Shown: positions 44,760-53,624, counted from the stretch's first letter. The stretch is 64,000 bases of DNA from Roseovarius sp. MMSF_3281 (GCF_030733685.1 NZ_JASHIM010000001.1:310001-374000); one strand, 5' to 3'. Notes: a model not told the origin generated them from the letters alone. Numbers and translations are program-made.

Positions 44760-44977
44760 GCGGGCGGCCCATCAAACGATCGCTGACGCTGCGAGGGCAT
44801 CGCACCAGCGTGTCGCTGGAGGAAGACTTCTGGCGGGCCTTTCGTGATATTGCTGATGAAAAATCCATTCCAATCAATGCCCTAGCGGCTGAAATTGATG
44901 AGGCGCGCGGGGTTGATTCCGGGCTGGCCTCGGCCATTCGGCTTTATGTTTTAAGGCATTATCGCGACCGGGCGTGA
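44756..44977 (+). CDS. Ribbon-helix-helix domain protein
   Basis: The 73-residue protein has a beta-strand followed by two helices (RSLTLRGHRTSVSLEEDFWRAFRDIADEKSIPINALAAEIDEAR), typical of the Arc/MetJ-like ribbon-helix-helix fold that binds DNA as a dimer. It overlaps the DUF4169 stop by four bases. A cluster of TGTACA half-sites begins four bases after its stop codon, but a link between them is not shown. Its targets are unknown. Confidence 0.85.
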   Translation: MSGRPIKRSLTLRGHRTSVSLEEDFWRAFRDIADEKSIPINALAAEIDEARGVDSGLASAIRLYVLRHYRDRA

Positions 44978-44981
44978 ATTC

Positions 44982-45059
44982 TGTACAGTTTGTACATCCG
45001 CACCCCGGTTTCTGTACGGAATTCGGCAGGGTCGAAAAAACCTCTGTACAGAATGTACA
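44982..45059. repeat. TGTACA repeat cluster between convergent genes
   Basis: TGTACA-GTT-TGTACA (44982-44996) and TGTACA-GAA-TGTACA (45045-45059) are near-identical 6-3-6 units. A single TCTGTACGG half-site (45011-45019) lies between them. The units resemble dimer-binding operators. They lie between the 3' ends of the ribbon-helix-helix gene and the P450 gene, so they are not in an obvious promoter. Confidence 0.55.
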
Positions 45060-45069
45060 AAAGTCCCGC

Positions 45070-46437
45070 CTAATCCCTTGGCGTGATCCGAAGCCAGATG
45101 CCATCCCTGCCGCGCACCGTCAGATGCGCCACCGGCATAGCGGGGCGATCCGGGACCAGATCGAAGCGATAGGCACGAACCAGCATCGACAGTAAAAGCG
45201 GCCCTTCGATCATGGCAAAGCCCGCGCCGGTGCAGACACGCTGTCCGGCGGAGAAAGGCATATAGGCGGTGCGCAGGCAGGTCTTGCCGTTTTCGGTGGC
45301 AAAGCGCGCCGGATCAAATTCATCCGGGCGGTCCCAAAGGCGTTCATGGCGATGCTGGTGCCATGGGCTAAGCACGATTTGCGCGCCCTTGGGCACGTCG
45401 CGATCCCGGAAGCGTTCGGGGCATTGCGCCTCGCGCACCATCATCGGGACCGGCGGATAAAGCCGCAGGGTTTCGCGAAAGACATCGCGGGCCAGCCGCA
45501 GTTTGCCGACCTGTGCGAATTCCGGGCCACCCTCACCGTAGGTCTGCAATGCTTCCTCGGCCAGTTTTTCCTGCCAGTCGGGGTAAAGTGCGAGAAGGTA
45601 GAGCGCCCAGGCAAGGGCCGAGGCGCTGGTTTCATGCCCGGCAAGGAAGAAGATCGCCACTTGATCGACCATTTCCTCGGTTTCGAACCTTTCCCCGGTC
45701 TGGGGGTCTTTGGTGGTCATGATCTTGGTGGCCAGATCATCGGGGGCGGTGCCGGATTCGATCTCGTCCATCCGGGCGGCGGTGAGTTCGGTGATAAGCC
45801 TGCGGATGGCGGCGGCGGTTTTCCGGGCCTCGCCCCGGTGAAAACGCGGCATCCAGCGGGGCAGCGGCAGGAAAGCCCCGAGGTTCAGCACGGGTTGGGC
45901 GCGCTGATGATCGCGGAAGGCATGAAAGACACGGCTGGCGATGTCGTTTTCGATGGGAATGGAAAACAGCGTGCGAAAGATCACGTCGGCGGCAGCATGC
46001 GAGGTCTGGGCCTCGATCTCATGCGGGGTACCATCGGCGACCCCGGCAAGGCGCGTCACGGCCCCCCGCCCGGCCTTGAGCATCGCCGGGTAGGTATCGC
46101 GCAACCGGCCACCTTCGAACGCCGGGTCAATGATGCGGCGTTGGCGTTTCCATGCCTCGCCATTGGTGACGAACACCGAATTGCCCAGAAGCGGGGCCAA
46201 CCCTTCGCGGATGCGGTTGGATTTCGGGAAATCGTCGGGGCGGTCCTTTAGGACCAAGTCCACAAGCTCGGGCTGATTGCAGAGGTAGGAGCGGAAGAAA
46301 GGTGTTTTGAACTCGGCCATCCATGCGCGGTAGAGGCGCGCGGGTTGGGCCGAGAGGATATCCTGGCGGAAAAGCTTCATGTAGCGCCAGAGCGAGACGC
46401 GCCCGTCGCGCGCCGGGGGCTTGGGTGGCAGGGTCAT
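45070..46437 (-). CDS. Cytochrome P450
   Basis: The 455-residue soluble P450 has the I-helix motif FLAGHETSASALAW, the ExxR in FRETLRLYPPVPMM and the heme-binding loop MPFSAGQRVCTGAGFAM with the Cys thiolate. A bacterial hydroxylase function is likely, but the substrate cannot be predicted. The ATG overlaps the stop of the upstream membrane hydrolase gene by four bases, so the two probably act together. No ferredoxin gene is adjacent. Confidence 0.93.
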   Translation of the reverse strand: MTLPPKPPARDGRVSLWRYMKLFRQDILSAQPARLYRAWMAEFKTPFFRSYLCNQPELVDLVLKDRPDDFPKSNRIREGLAPLLGNSVFVTNGEAWKRQRRIIDPAFEGGRLRDTYPAMLKAGRGAVTRLAGVADGTPHEIEAQTSHAAADVIFRTLFSIPIENDIASRVFHAFRDHQRAQPVLNLGAFLPLPRWMPRFHRGEARKTAAAIRRLITELTAARMDEIESGTAPDDLATKIMTTKDPQTGERFETEEMVDQVAIFFLAGHETSASALAWALYLLALYPDWQEKLAEEALQTYGEGGPEFAQVGKLRLARDVFRETLRLYPPVPMMVREAQCPERFRDRDVPKGAQIVLSPWHQHRHERLWDRPDEFDPARFATENGKTCLRTAYMPFSAGQRVCTGAGFAMIEGPLLLSMLVRAYRFDLVPDRPAMPVAHLTVRGRDGIWLRITPRD

Positions 46438-47705
46438 GCGGCCATCCCGGTGAATTTATTGGCCGGAAGGGTGATGATGCTGGGCGATGGCGGGCGGCCT
46501 TCGAAACGGGCGCCCAAGGTTTGCGGGCCGGCGGTGATCTGGAAATAGTCGTAGTCGCCGGGGCGGTCGAAGGCGCAAAGGTATTGAAAGTGCAGTCGGA
46601 AAAAGCGCCAGCGAAGCGCTTTCCAGCGGTCCGGGCTTAGGGTGTGGGTGAAGGCCGCAGAGAGCACCAAAGGGGATTTCTGGCCCTCTGGGGCCACGCC
46701 GGACACGGCCACGGGATCGCAGAGCGCGAAGGCGCAGCCATCGCCGGGGGCGGTGACATCGACCCATGAAAGTTCATCGCGGGTTGAGAGGTAATGCAGA
46801 TCGGCGCGCAGGCGGTGGGCCTTGGGCAGGAAAGAAACCATCGGGACGACCTGCCCGAGGCTGAGAAAGGACAGCGTGGGGCCATTTGCGGGGACGCGGT
46901 TTTGGCGGATGAGGTCCGACAGGATCGACACGCCCAGATGTGCGCCCGAGGAATGGCCGACGACGAGCACCTCGTCGAGGTTTTCCGTCAGGGCCTCGGC
47001 AATTTCATCGGTGAAGTCGGCCATGCGCGCCTCAAGCTCGGGCGGGTTAGCGCCCTTGTGGCGGGCGGAATAGGCGTAGTCGTGCATCAGGTAGTAGGCA
47101 AATAACTTGTTATCCTTCGCCTTGAACCAATGCAGCAGGCCCCATGCGGTTGGCAGAAGGCCCAGCCAATAGGCGATGCTGGCCGCCATTTGGTGGGCGG
47201 CGAAGCTGGTGCTTTCTTGCCCTAGCGGCAGGAACTGCGTGGCCCATGCGAGGATTTTGCCGACAATATGCCCGGCGAGAAGCGCGAGGATCAGTTGCAG
47301 GATCAGCATCCCCACCGGGTAAAGCGCGGCAATCACCGGCCCCTTGCGCAGGCGCATGAGGCGGAAGAGCGCACCGCAGGCGATATAGGCCCAAGCGGTG
47401 CGGATAAGTTGCGCATAGGTGCCAAGGATTCCCTGTTCCATGCTGTCGCGCACGATGTCGGACCAGACGAGGACGTCGAAGGTGGTTTGGGTGGTTTCCC
47501 CGTCGATTTGGCCTTGGACGTTCCAGCCGTAGCGCCCCTTGCCTTTGTCGGTTGCCTTGGGGCTGAGGGTGATGTCGTAGCCGGAAATGCGCGCCTGCTC
47601 CGCGCCCTCCTTGCGGTAGAGTTCGCGATAGCGGCGGGGGTGGATCGGATCGTACCCCGGGATGTAGAATACGCGCCGTTTGCGCACAGGGCTTGGGCTG
47701 CTCAT
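46434..47705 (-). CDS. Membrane-inserted alpha/beta-hydrolase-like protein
   Basis: The 423-residue protein begins with a basic N-terminus and a YIPGYDP motif (FYIPGYDPIHPRRYRELYR), an oxyanion-hole-like start of the alpha/beta fold. Two or three hydrophobic segments at about 105-195 (IRTAWAYIACGALFRLMRL, ALYPVGMLILQLILALLAG, IAYWLGLLPTAWGLLHWF) look membrane-inserted. They are followed by the nucleophile elbow VVGHSSGAHLG. The acid and His partners are not obvious. It is coupled to the P450 gene downstream. Esterase or lipase activity on a membrane substrate is a reasonable guess. Confidence 0.72.
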   Translation of the reverse strand: MSSPSPVRKRRVFYIPGYDPIHPRRYRELYRKEGAEQARISGYDITLSPKATDKGKGRYGWNVQGQIDGETTQTTFDVLVWSDIVRDSMEQGILGTYAQLIRTAWAYIACGALFRLMRLRKGPVIAALYPVGMLILQLILALLAGHIVGKILAWATQFLPLGQESTSFAAHQMAASIAYWLGLLPTAWGLLHWFKAKDNKLFAYYLMHDYAYSARHKGANPPELEARMADFTDEIAEALTENLDEVLVVGHSSGAHLGVSILSDLIRQNRVPANGPTLSFLSLGQVVPMVSFLPKAHRLRADLHYLSTRDELSWVDVTAPGDGCAFALCDPVAVSGVAPEGQKSPLVLSAAFTHTLSPDRWKALRWRFFRLHFQYLCAFDRPGDYDYFQITAGPQTLGARFEGRPPSPSIITLPANKFTGMAA

Positions 47706-47761
47706 GACCTCGGACCTCTTTACCCGGCAACCCTAGCGCAGGTTTCTGGCAAGAGTAAGGC

Positions 47762-48514
47762 CTATCCCAGGGCTGCAAGCGACGGGAAGGTTTCCAGCAG
47801 CCAGAAGGAGAAATCGGAAAAACCGCCGGTGAGCATGAGAAGGCCGATGGTCCAGAGCAGCAGGCCCATCACGCGCTCGATCTGTTCCATGTGGCGTTTC
47901 ATCCAGCCCATGAGACCCGTCAGGCGCGGCAGGAAGGCGGCGACCAGCAGGAAGGGCACGCCGAGGCCGATGGCATAGACTGCCAGAAGGAGCGTGCCGC
48001 GGGTCACGTTGCCCTCGGAGGCGGCCATGGACAGGATCGCGCCCAGTTGCGGGCCGATACAGGGCGTCCAGCCGAAGGCGAAGGCAAGGCCAAGGATATA
48101 GGCCCCGAAAGAAGAGCCGCCCTTATCACCCACGTCGAGCCGCGCCTCGCGATCGAGAAAGCCGATGCGGTAGACGCCGACGAAATGCGCGCCGAAGCCC
48201 ATCACGAGTAGTCCCGCGACGGTGTTGAAGGTGTCCTGGTATTGCAGGAAGGTTTGCCCGATGGCCGAGGCGGTGAAGCCCAGAAACAGGAACACCGTCG
48301 AGAGGCCCAGCACGAAGAAAAGCGCCGGGATCACGGCGCGGGCGCGCTTTTGGCCCTCTTGGCTGAGTTCCGTCAGGGTGACGCCGCTCATGTAGGCGAT
48401 ATAGGGCGGCACGATGGGCAAGACGCAGGGCGACAGGAACGAGATAACCCCCGCCATCAGCGCCACGATCATGGCGGGCAGAAGCCCCGCGTCGATGATT
48501 TCGATTCCAAACAT
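47762..48514 (-). CDS. ccdA: Cytochrome c biogenesis protein CcdA
   Basis: The protein has 250 residues from ATG 48514. Six membrane helices carry the two redox cysteines in FLSPCVLPIVPPYIAYM and FGWTPCIGPQLGAIL. It moves reducing equivalents from cytoplasmic thioredoxin to the periplasm for cytochrome c maturation. The frame is open a further 15 codons upstream without a better initiation site. A TusA-like gene is divergent from it. Confidence 0.92.
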   Translation of the reverse strand: MFGIEIIDAGLLPAMIVALMAGVISFLSPCVLPIVPPYIAYMSGVTLTELSQEGQKRARAVIPALFFVLGLSTVFLFLGFTASAIGQTFLQYQDTFNTVAGLLVMGFGAHFVGVYRIGFLDREARLDVGDKGGSSFGAYILGLAFAFGWTPCIGPQLGAILSMAASEGNVTRGTLLLAVYAIGLGVPFLLVAAFLPRLTGLMGWMKRHMEQIERVMGLLLWTIGLLMLTGGFSDFSFWLLETFPSLAALG

Positions 48515-48606
48515 AGGCCTCACATAATCCAATTGCGGGAGGGCGTCACGGCACGTCATATCACAACCCTGTGGACAGGCTGTAACAGAGCGCTTAAGTC
48601 GCAGAT

Positions 48607-48837
48607 ATGGAGATTGCCGAAATCTTGGATGCGCGGGGATTGCTGTGCCCCCTGCCCGTTTTGAAGCTGCGCAAGCGGATGGTGCCGCTGGCGGCGGGCG
48701 ATTGCATCGAAATGCTGGCCGATGACCCGGCGGCGGTGATCGACGTGCCGCATTTCTGCGCCGAATCGGGGCATGAGGTCATCGAGATGCGCGAAGGCGA
48801 CGGGCACCAGGTTTACGTGGTGCGCAAGGCGGGCTGA
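48607..48837 (+). CDS. TusA-family sulfur carrier protein
   Basis: This 76-residue protein of the SirA/TusA/YedF fold has the CPxPxLK motif in ARGLLCPLPVLKLRKRM, whose Cys carries persulfide sulfur. The rest (AADDPAAVIDVPHFCAESGHEVIE) matches the family's two-layer fold. It may serve tRNA thiolation or another sulfur relay. It is divergent from ccdA. The short length is normal. Confidence 0.9.
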   Translation: MEIAEILDARGLLCPLPVLKLRKRMVPLAAGDCIEMLADDPAAVIDVPHFCAESGHEVIEMREGDGHQVYVVRKAG

Positions 48838-48996
48838 CCGGCCTGGTTTTCTCGCCTGGGCAGAGCCGCCATTGCCCCTTTTGGGCATGATACGTCGTTT
48901 TCACACAACAGGGCGGCGTGCAGGCCGCGACGCAGAAATCTTCAGCGGACATATCCGTAAGTGAGCCCTTGGGCGGTCGAAACGCGAGGAAACGGG

Positions 48997-50259
48997 ATGA
49001 TACAGGTTTTAGGGGGCGTTTGGGCCCTGTTGCTTGGAATCGTGTTCATCATGCTGGGCAACGGCATGCATTTTACCCTGATGGGCCTGCGCGGCGGGAT
49101 CGAAGGGTTTTCGGCCTCGGAACTGGCGATTGTCACCTCGGGGTATTTCGCAGGGTTCCTGTCCGGGGCCCGCCTGTCGCCGGAATTGATCCGCCGGGTC
49201 GGCCATGTGCGGGTTTTCGCGGCACTTGGCAGCCTGATGTCCGGCGCGCTCATTGCCTTTCCCTTGTTGCCGGACCCATGGCTCTGGACGATCCTGCGGG
49301 TCATCGTGGGGTTCTGCATGTCGGGCATCTTTGTAACCGCCGAAAGCTGGCTGAACGATGCGGCCACGAACGAGACACGCGGCAAGGTCCTATCGGCCTA
49401 CATGATCGCGCAGACCCTTGGGGTGATCGGCGCGCAGGGGTTGCTGACGCTGGGCGATGCGGGAACCTCGGGTCTGTTCATCGGCGCCTCGATCCTCGTG
49501 TCGCTGGCGCTGACACCGATCCTGCTGTCGGTCAGCCCGGTACCCGCCGCCGAGGTGGCACGGCCCATGCCTTTGCGCACCCTGTTTCGCGGCGCGCCGT
49601 TGAGCACGGTAGGGATATTCCTGTTGGGCAGTGTTTACGCTGCGCAATCGGGGATGGCCGCTGTTTTTGGCACACAGACGGGCATGACGACCGCCGAAGT
49701 GGCCCTGTTCATGGCCATGCTTTTCGGCGGGGCCCTGTTGCTGCAATATCCCATCGGTTGGCTGTCGGACCGGATGGACCGGCGCAAGTTGATCTTCGGG
49801 GCGGCCCTGCTTGGCGCGCTGGCGTGTGCGGCGGGCTGGTTTCTGGGCGGGGCGATGTGGCTGTTGATGGCTGCGGCCTTCATGGCAGGCGGCACGACGA
49901 TGCCGCTTTACGCCCTGTTTCTGGCCTATACCAATGACGCGCTTTCGACCGAGGACATGCCCGCCGCCTCGGGCGGGCTGGTCTTTACCTTCGGTCTTGG
50001 GGCCATCGTAGGCCCGATGGTGACAGGCTCGGCGATGCAATGGGGCGGGCCGTTTGCCTTCTGGCTTGTCCTTGGGGCGACCTTTGGGGCCATCGCGCTT
50101 TATGCGCTTTACCGAATGACGCAACGCGAGGTGACGCCGGTGGACGAGACCGAGAGCTACCTTGGGGTTCTGCCCTCGGCTTCGCCGGTGGCGGTGGAAG
50201 CGGCGGGGGCATGGGCCGCCGAACAAGCCGAAGCCGAGCGCGAGGACGAAGCCCCCTGA
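48997..50259 (+). CDS. MFS transporter (YcaD-like)
   Basis: ATG 48997 has GAGGA seven bases upstream and gives 420 residues; an upstream GTG at 48961 lacks such a site. It has twelve membrane helices, with the first helix VWALLLGIVFIMLGNGMHFTLMGLRG and the MFS loop motif GWLSDRMDRRKLIFG between helices. A charged tail ends in acidic residues. Substrate and direction are unknown. It is followed by a strong terminator. Confidence 0.9.
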   Translation: MIQVLGGVWALLLGIVFIMLGNGMHFTLMGLRGGIEGFSASELAIVTSGYFAGFLSGARLSPELIRRVGHVRVFAALGSLMSGALIAFPLLPDPWLWTILRVIVGFCMSGIFVTAESWLNDAATNETRGKVLSAYMIAQTLGVIGAQGLLTLGDAGTSGLFIGASILVSLALTPILLSVSPVPAAEVARPMPLRTLFRGAPLSTVGIFLLGSVYAAQSGMAAVFGTQTGMTTAEVALFMAMLFGGALLLQYPIGWLSDRMDRRKLIFGAALLGALACAAGWFLGGAMWLLMAAAFMAGGTTMPLYALFLAYTNDALSTEDMPAASGGLVFTFGLGAIVGPMVTGSAMQWGGPFAFWLVLGATFGAIALYALYRMTQREVTPVDETESYLGVLPSASPVAVEAAGAWAAEQAEAEREDEAP

Positions 50260-50281
50260 CACGGCGAGGCACTTGGAATAA

Positions 50282-50320
50282 AAAACGCCGCGTCCCGAGG
50301 GGCGCGGCGTTTTGTGTTTC
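50282..50320 (+). terminator. Intrinsic terminator after the MFS gene (potentially bidirectional)
   Basis: The stem AAAACGCCGCG / CGCGGCGTTTT with a 10-base loop is followed by TTTTGTGTTT on the plus strand. The minus strand also ends in a T-rich run, so it could terminate rne transcription too. The repeat element begins immediately after it. Confidence 0.85.
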
Positions 50321-50324
50321 CGCT

Positions 50325-50440
50325 TAAAGCGTTCCGCCTTTCACCTGATGCATCAGCGAAAGGCGGAACGCGTGCAACGATTGAGCGGAGCACTGCGTTT
50401 CGCGAAAATCTGTGATTCAGGTTTTTCGCGAAACGCTTTA
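50325..50440. repeat. 116-bp double-hairpin dispersed repeat, copy 1
   Basis: The element is bounded by TAAAGC and GCTTTA. It contains two hairpins: arms GCGTTCCGCCTTTC / GAAAGGCGGAACGC, and arms GCGTTTCGCGAAAA / TTTTCGCGAAACGC. It is identical to the copy at 60941 except at two positions, both in the first arm. It lies directly downstream of rne, and its last three bases form the rne stop codon (TAA on the minus strand). There is no coding capacity. It resembles a REP- or MITE-like element. Confidence 0.9.
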
Positions 50441-53191
50441 GCGGCCGAGGGACCACCAGCCGCGTTTCTTCGGCTTGGGCGGTTCCGACTCGGCGGTGTC
50501 CGTCGCGGTTGTCGTAGGCTCTTTTACAGGCTCTTTGGCGGGCTCGGGTTCGGGGGCCTCTTCAGCCGCGGGGGCGGCTTCTTCCTTGGCCTGCGGTTTT
50601 TCCTTTGCCGTGTCCTCCTTGGGGGCTTCCGGGGCGGCCTCGGGCGTATCGGCCTTGGAGTCAGCCTTGGCTTTCGAACTGCTGCGCGGTTTGCGAGTGC
50701 GCTTTGGCTTGGGCTTTTCGGCGGTTTCCTCGGTTCCGGCCGCCTCGGCCTCGGCTTCGGCGGGTTTGGCCTCGGATGTCTCTGCCTCGGCGGTTTCCGC
50801 CGTATCCTCGGCTTTGGCCGCCTTGGATTTGGAGCGCGAGCGCGAGCGGGTGGTTTTCTTGGGCTTGTCCTCGGCAGGTTTTTCCTCGGACGGCTTATCG
50901 TCTGCCTTGGCTTCGGATGCCTCCTCGGGTTTGGCCTCGGTGGCCTTCGCGCCCTCGTCGGCGTCGGACGCCTGCCCGTCATTGTTGGCGTTCTGCGACT
51001 CGCCGTTTTGCCCCTCTTCGCCCGATTTGGACTTGGAGCGGCGACGGCGACGACGGCGGCGTTTCTTGGGCTTGCCCTCTTCGCCGTTGTTGTCACCGTT
51101 TTCGGCGTTGTTGTCCGATTTGGTTTCGGCCGGTTCGTCGGTGGATTTGTCGATATCGTCCATCAGCGAACTATCGACCGAAACAACCGGCGCGGTGGCC
51201 TCGGGGACATTGCGCGTGGCGGTCTTGAACTTCTCGATGCTGAAATCGGGCGAGATCAACAGCGGATCGCCTTCGATGCGCACCGAAAGGCCATAGCGGG
51301 CCTCGATCTGCGCGACGTGTTCGCGTTTTTGGTTCATCAGGAAGTTGGCGATGCCCACGGGGCATTTAACCAGTACTTCGCGTGACCGGCCGCGCACACC
51401 TTCTTCTTCGATCTGGCGCAGGATCGACAACGCAAGGTTATCGTCCGAGCGGATGAGGCCGGTGCCGTGGCAATGCGGGCACGGCTGTGTCGTCGCCTCG
51501 ATCATGCCGGGGCGCAGGCGTTGACGGCTCATTTCCATGAGGCCGAAGCCCGAAATGCGGCCCACCTGAATGCGGGCGCGGTCGGTTTTCAGCTTGTCCT
51601 TCATGCGCTTTTCGACGGCGCTATTGTTCTTGCGCTCGTCCATGTCGATGAAGTCGATCACGATGAGACCGGCAAGATCGCGCAGGCGCAATTGGCGGGC
51701 CACCTCTTCGGCGGCCTCAAGGTTGGTTTTGAGCGCGGTTTCCTCGATCGAGCCTTCCTTGGTGGCGCGGCCGGAGTTCACGTCGATCGCGACAAGTGCC
51801 TCGGTCACACCGATGACGATATAGCCGCCCGACTTGAGTTGTACCGTCGGGTTGAACATGCCGCTGAGGTAGCTTTCGACCTGATGGCGGGCGAAAAGCG
51901 GCATCGCGTCCTGATAGTGTTTCACGTTCTTGGCGTGGGACGGCATGATCATTTTCATGAAGTCCTTGGCGATGCGGTAGCCGCGTTCGCCTTCGACCAG
52001 AACCTCGTCGATCTCGCGGTTGTAAAGGTCGCGGATCGAGCGTTTGATCAGGTCGCCTTCTTCGTAGATTTTCGCCGGCGCGATGGATCGCAGCGTGAGT
52101 TCGCGGATCTGTTCCCACAGACGTTGCAGGTATTCGTAATCGCGCTTGATTTCCGCCTTGGTGCGCTTGGCCCCTGCGGTACGGATGATCAGGCCCGCGC
52201 CCTTGGGCACGTCGATCTCGCCCGCCGTTTCCTTGAGTTTCTTGCGGTCGGCGGCGTTGGTGATCTTGCGGCTGATGCCGCCGCCACGGGCGGTATTGGG
52301 CATCAGGACGCAGTAACGGCCCGCAAGGCTGAGGTAGGTTGTCAGGGCGGCGCCCTTGTTGCCGCGCTCTTCCTTGACGACCTGCACCAGAAGGATCTGG
52401 CGGACCTTGATCACTTCCTGGATCTTGTAGCGGCGCGGGCGCGGTTTGCGCGGCGGGCGGATGTCTTCGTGATCGTCGTCATCGGCGACGGATTCGATCG
52501 ACTCGTCCTTGGCCGTGGCATCCGAGCGCTTGGGCTGCCCCCCGTCGTCGTCGCCCTCTTTCGTTTCGGGGGCGTCTTCGGTTTTGGCGTCAGCGGGGGC
52601 CTCGGATTTATCCGCTTTTTCGACGCTTTCGGGCGTGGCGTCGTCGGAGGGTTCCTCGACCGGGGTTTCGGCCACGGTTTCCATCGGCGAGGTGCCTTCG
52701 GGCGTGGCATCCTTGCCGTCGGCCTCAAGGTCGATGGTTTCCATGCCGGAAATTTCATCGCGCTTGGCATCGGCCTCGATGCTGATCACGGCATCATTGG
52801 TCTCGGCCTTTTCGGCCTTGGACTTGGAGCGCGACCGGGACCGCGAGCGCGACGGTTTCTTGGGTTTCTCGTCGGCTTCTTCCTGGGCGCGCTGTGCCTC
52901 GGCATAGGCGCGTTCCTCTTCCAGCAGCGCCTCGCGGTCGGCCACGGGGATCTGGTAGTAATCCGGGTGGATTTCCGAAAACGCAAGGAAGCCGTGGCGG
53001 TTGCCGCCGTAATCGACGAAGGCCGCCTGAAGCGAGGGTTCGACCCGTGTTACCTTTGCGAGATAGATATTGCCGGCGAGTTGCCGTTTGTTGTCGGATT
53101 CAAAATCAAATTCCTCGACCTTGTTTCCGTCGACCACCACAACGCGGGTTTCTTCCGCGTGGGTGGCATCGATGAGCATTTTCTTAGCCAT
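50438..53191 (-). CDS. rne: Ribonuclease E
   Basis: The protein has 917 residues from ATG 53191; an alternative Met lies five codons upstream. The S1 domain begins near residue 35 (NIYLAKVTRVEPSLQAAFVDYGGNRHGFLAF) but is interrupted by an acidic and Ser/Arg/Lys-rich insertion of about 190 residues, and resumes at IQEVIKVRQILLVQVVKEERGNKGA. The catalytic DNase I-like domain has AIDVNSGR and IVIDFIDM. The Zn-link is CPHCHGTG. A long low-complexity KPEEA-rich scaffold tail ends at the repeat-derived stop. It is the main endonuclease of mRNA turnover and rRNA processing. Confidence 0.94.
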   Translation of the reverse strand: MAKKMLIDATHAEETRVVVVDGNKVEEFDFESDNKRQLAGNIYLAKVTRVEPSLQAAFVDYGGNRHGFLAFSEIHPDYYQIPVADREALLEEERAYAEAQRAQEEADEKPKKPSRSRSRSRSKSKAEKAETNDAVISIEADAKRDEISGMETIDLEADGKDATPEGTSPMETVAETPVEEPSDDATPESVEKADKSEAPADAKTEDAPETKEGDDDGGQPKRSDATAKDESIESVADDDDHEDIRPPRKPRPRRYKIQEVIKVRQILLVQVVKEERGNKGAALTTYLSLAGRYCVLMPNTARGGGISRKITNAADRKKLKETAGEIDVPKGAGLIIRTAGAKRTKAEIKRDYEYLQRLWEQIRELTLRSIAPAKIYEEGDLIKRSIRDLYNREIDEVLVEGERGYRIAKDFMKMIMPSHAKNVKHYQDAMPLFARHQVESYLSGMFNPTVQLKSGGYIVIGVTEALVAIDVNSGRATKEGSIEETALKTNLEAAEEVARQLRLRDLAGLIVIDFIDMDERKNNSAVEKRMKDKLKTDRARIQVGRISGFGLMEMSRQRLRPGMIEATTQPCPHCHGTGLIRSDDNLALSILRQIEEEGVRGRSREVLVKCPVGIANFLMNQKREHVAQIEARYGLSVRIEGDPLLISPDFSIEKFKTATRNVPEATAPVVSVDSSLMDDIDKSTDEPAETKSDNNAENGDNNGEEGKPKKRRRRRRRRSKSKSGEEGQNGESQNANNDGQASDADEGAKATEAKPEEASEAKADDKPSEEKPAEDKPKKTTRSRSRSKSKAAKAEDTAETAEAETSEAKPAEAEAEAAGTEETAEKPKPKRTRKPRSSSKAKADSKADTPEAAPEAPKEDTAKEKPQAKEEAAPAAEEAPEPEPAKEPVKEPTTTATDTAESEPPKPKKRGWWSLGR

Positions 53192-53624
53192 GTTATCCGT
53201 TTGCACCGCGGCATACGCGCAAGCCCCTGCCCGGGTGGACCGAGGGGGCGAGCGGAATGCGGGGGGTGTCTGTTGGGCGCGATGGCGGGCGTACGGAAGG
53301 GTGCGCCGGTTTCGGCACCTGCCCCTAGCCTATGTTGTAGCGCGCGCTTCATCGCGGTTCTTCTTCTCCGGCGCTTTGCCTTGCGCCAACTCTTGCACCT
53401 GCAGGGCCGCTTATGCGGCGGCAGGCATTCGGGTGATCCCCGGTCGGGGGATCATATCGGTCTGTTTCGAGGTGTGGACGTAGTTATCGTCCGACAGCGG
53501 CCCTAAACAGCGAAACTTGTGCTGCGCGGGAGTTTTCCCGGCCTGTAGGTCACACTAAAGGGTAGGATGGACCAATTACAATGGGGAAAATGCAAGGTGC
53601 CTGTCGCAGGGCGCCTGAAACGCC
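53192..53624. other. 433-bp rne upstream region
   Basis: No gene is seen. For the minus-strand rne transcript this is the 5' leader and promoter region. Long structured leaders are usual for RNase E genes, which are autoregulated. A perfect 8-bp stem, TGATCCCC-GGTCG-GGGGATCA, sits at 53434-53454. Near 53597-53628 an imperfect hairpin lies at the end of the DctD-like gene and may act as its terminator. Confidence 0.5.

Noticed and set aside
44974..45195. A 73-residue open frame over the TGTACA cluster and the P450 end
   Set aside because: Most of it lies opposite the P450 coding sequence, and it has no support.
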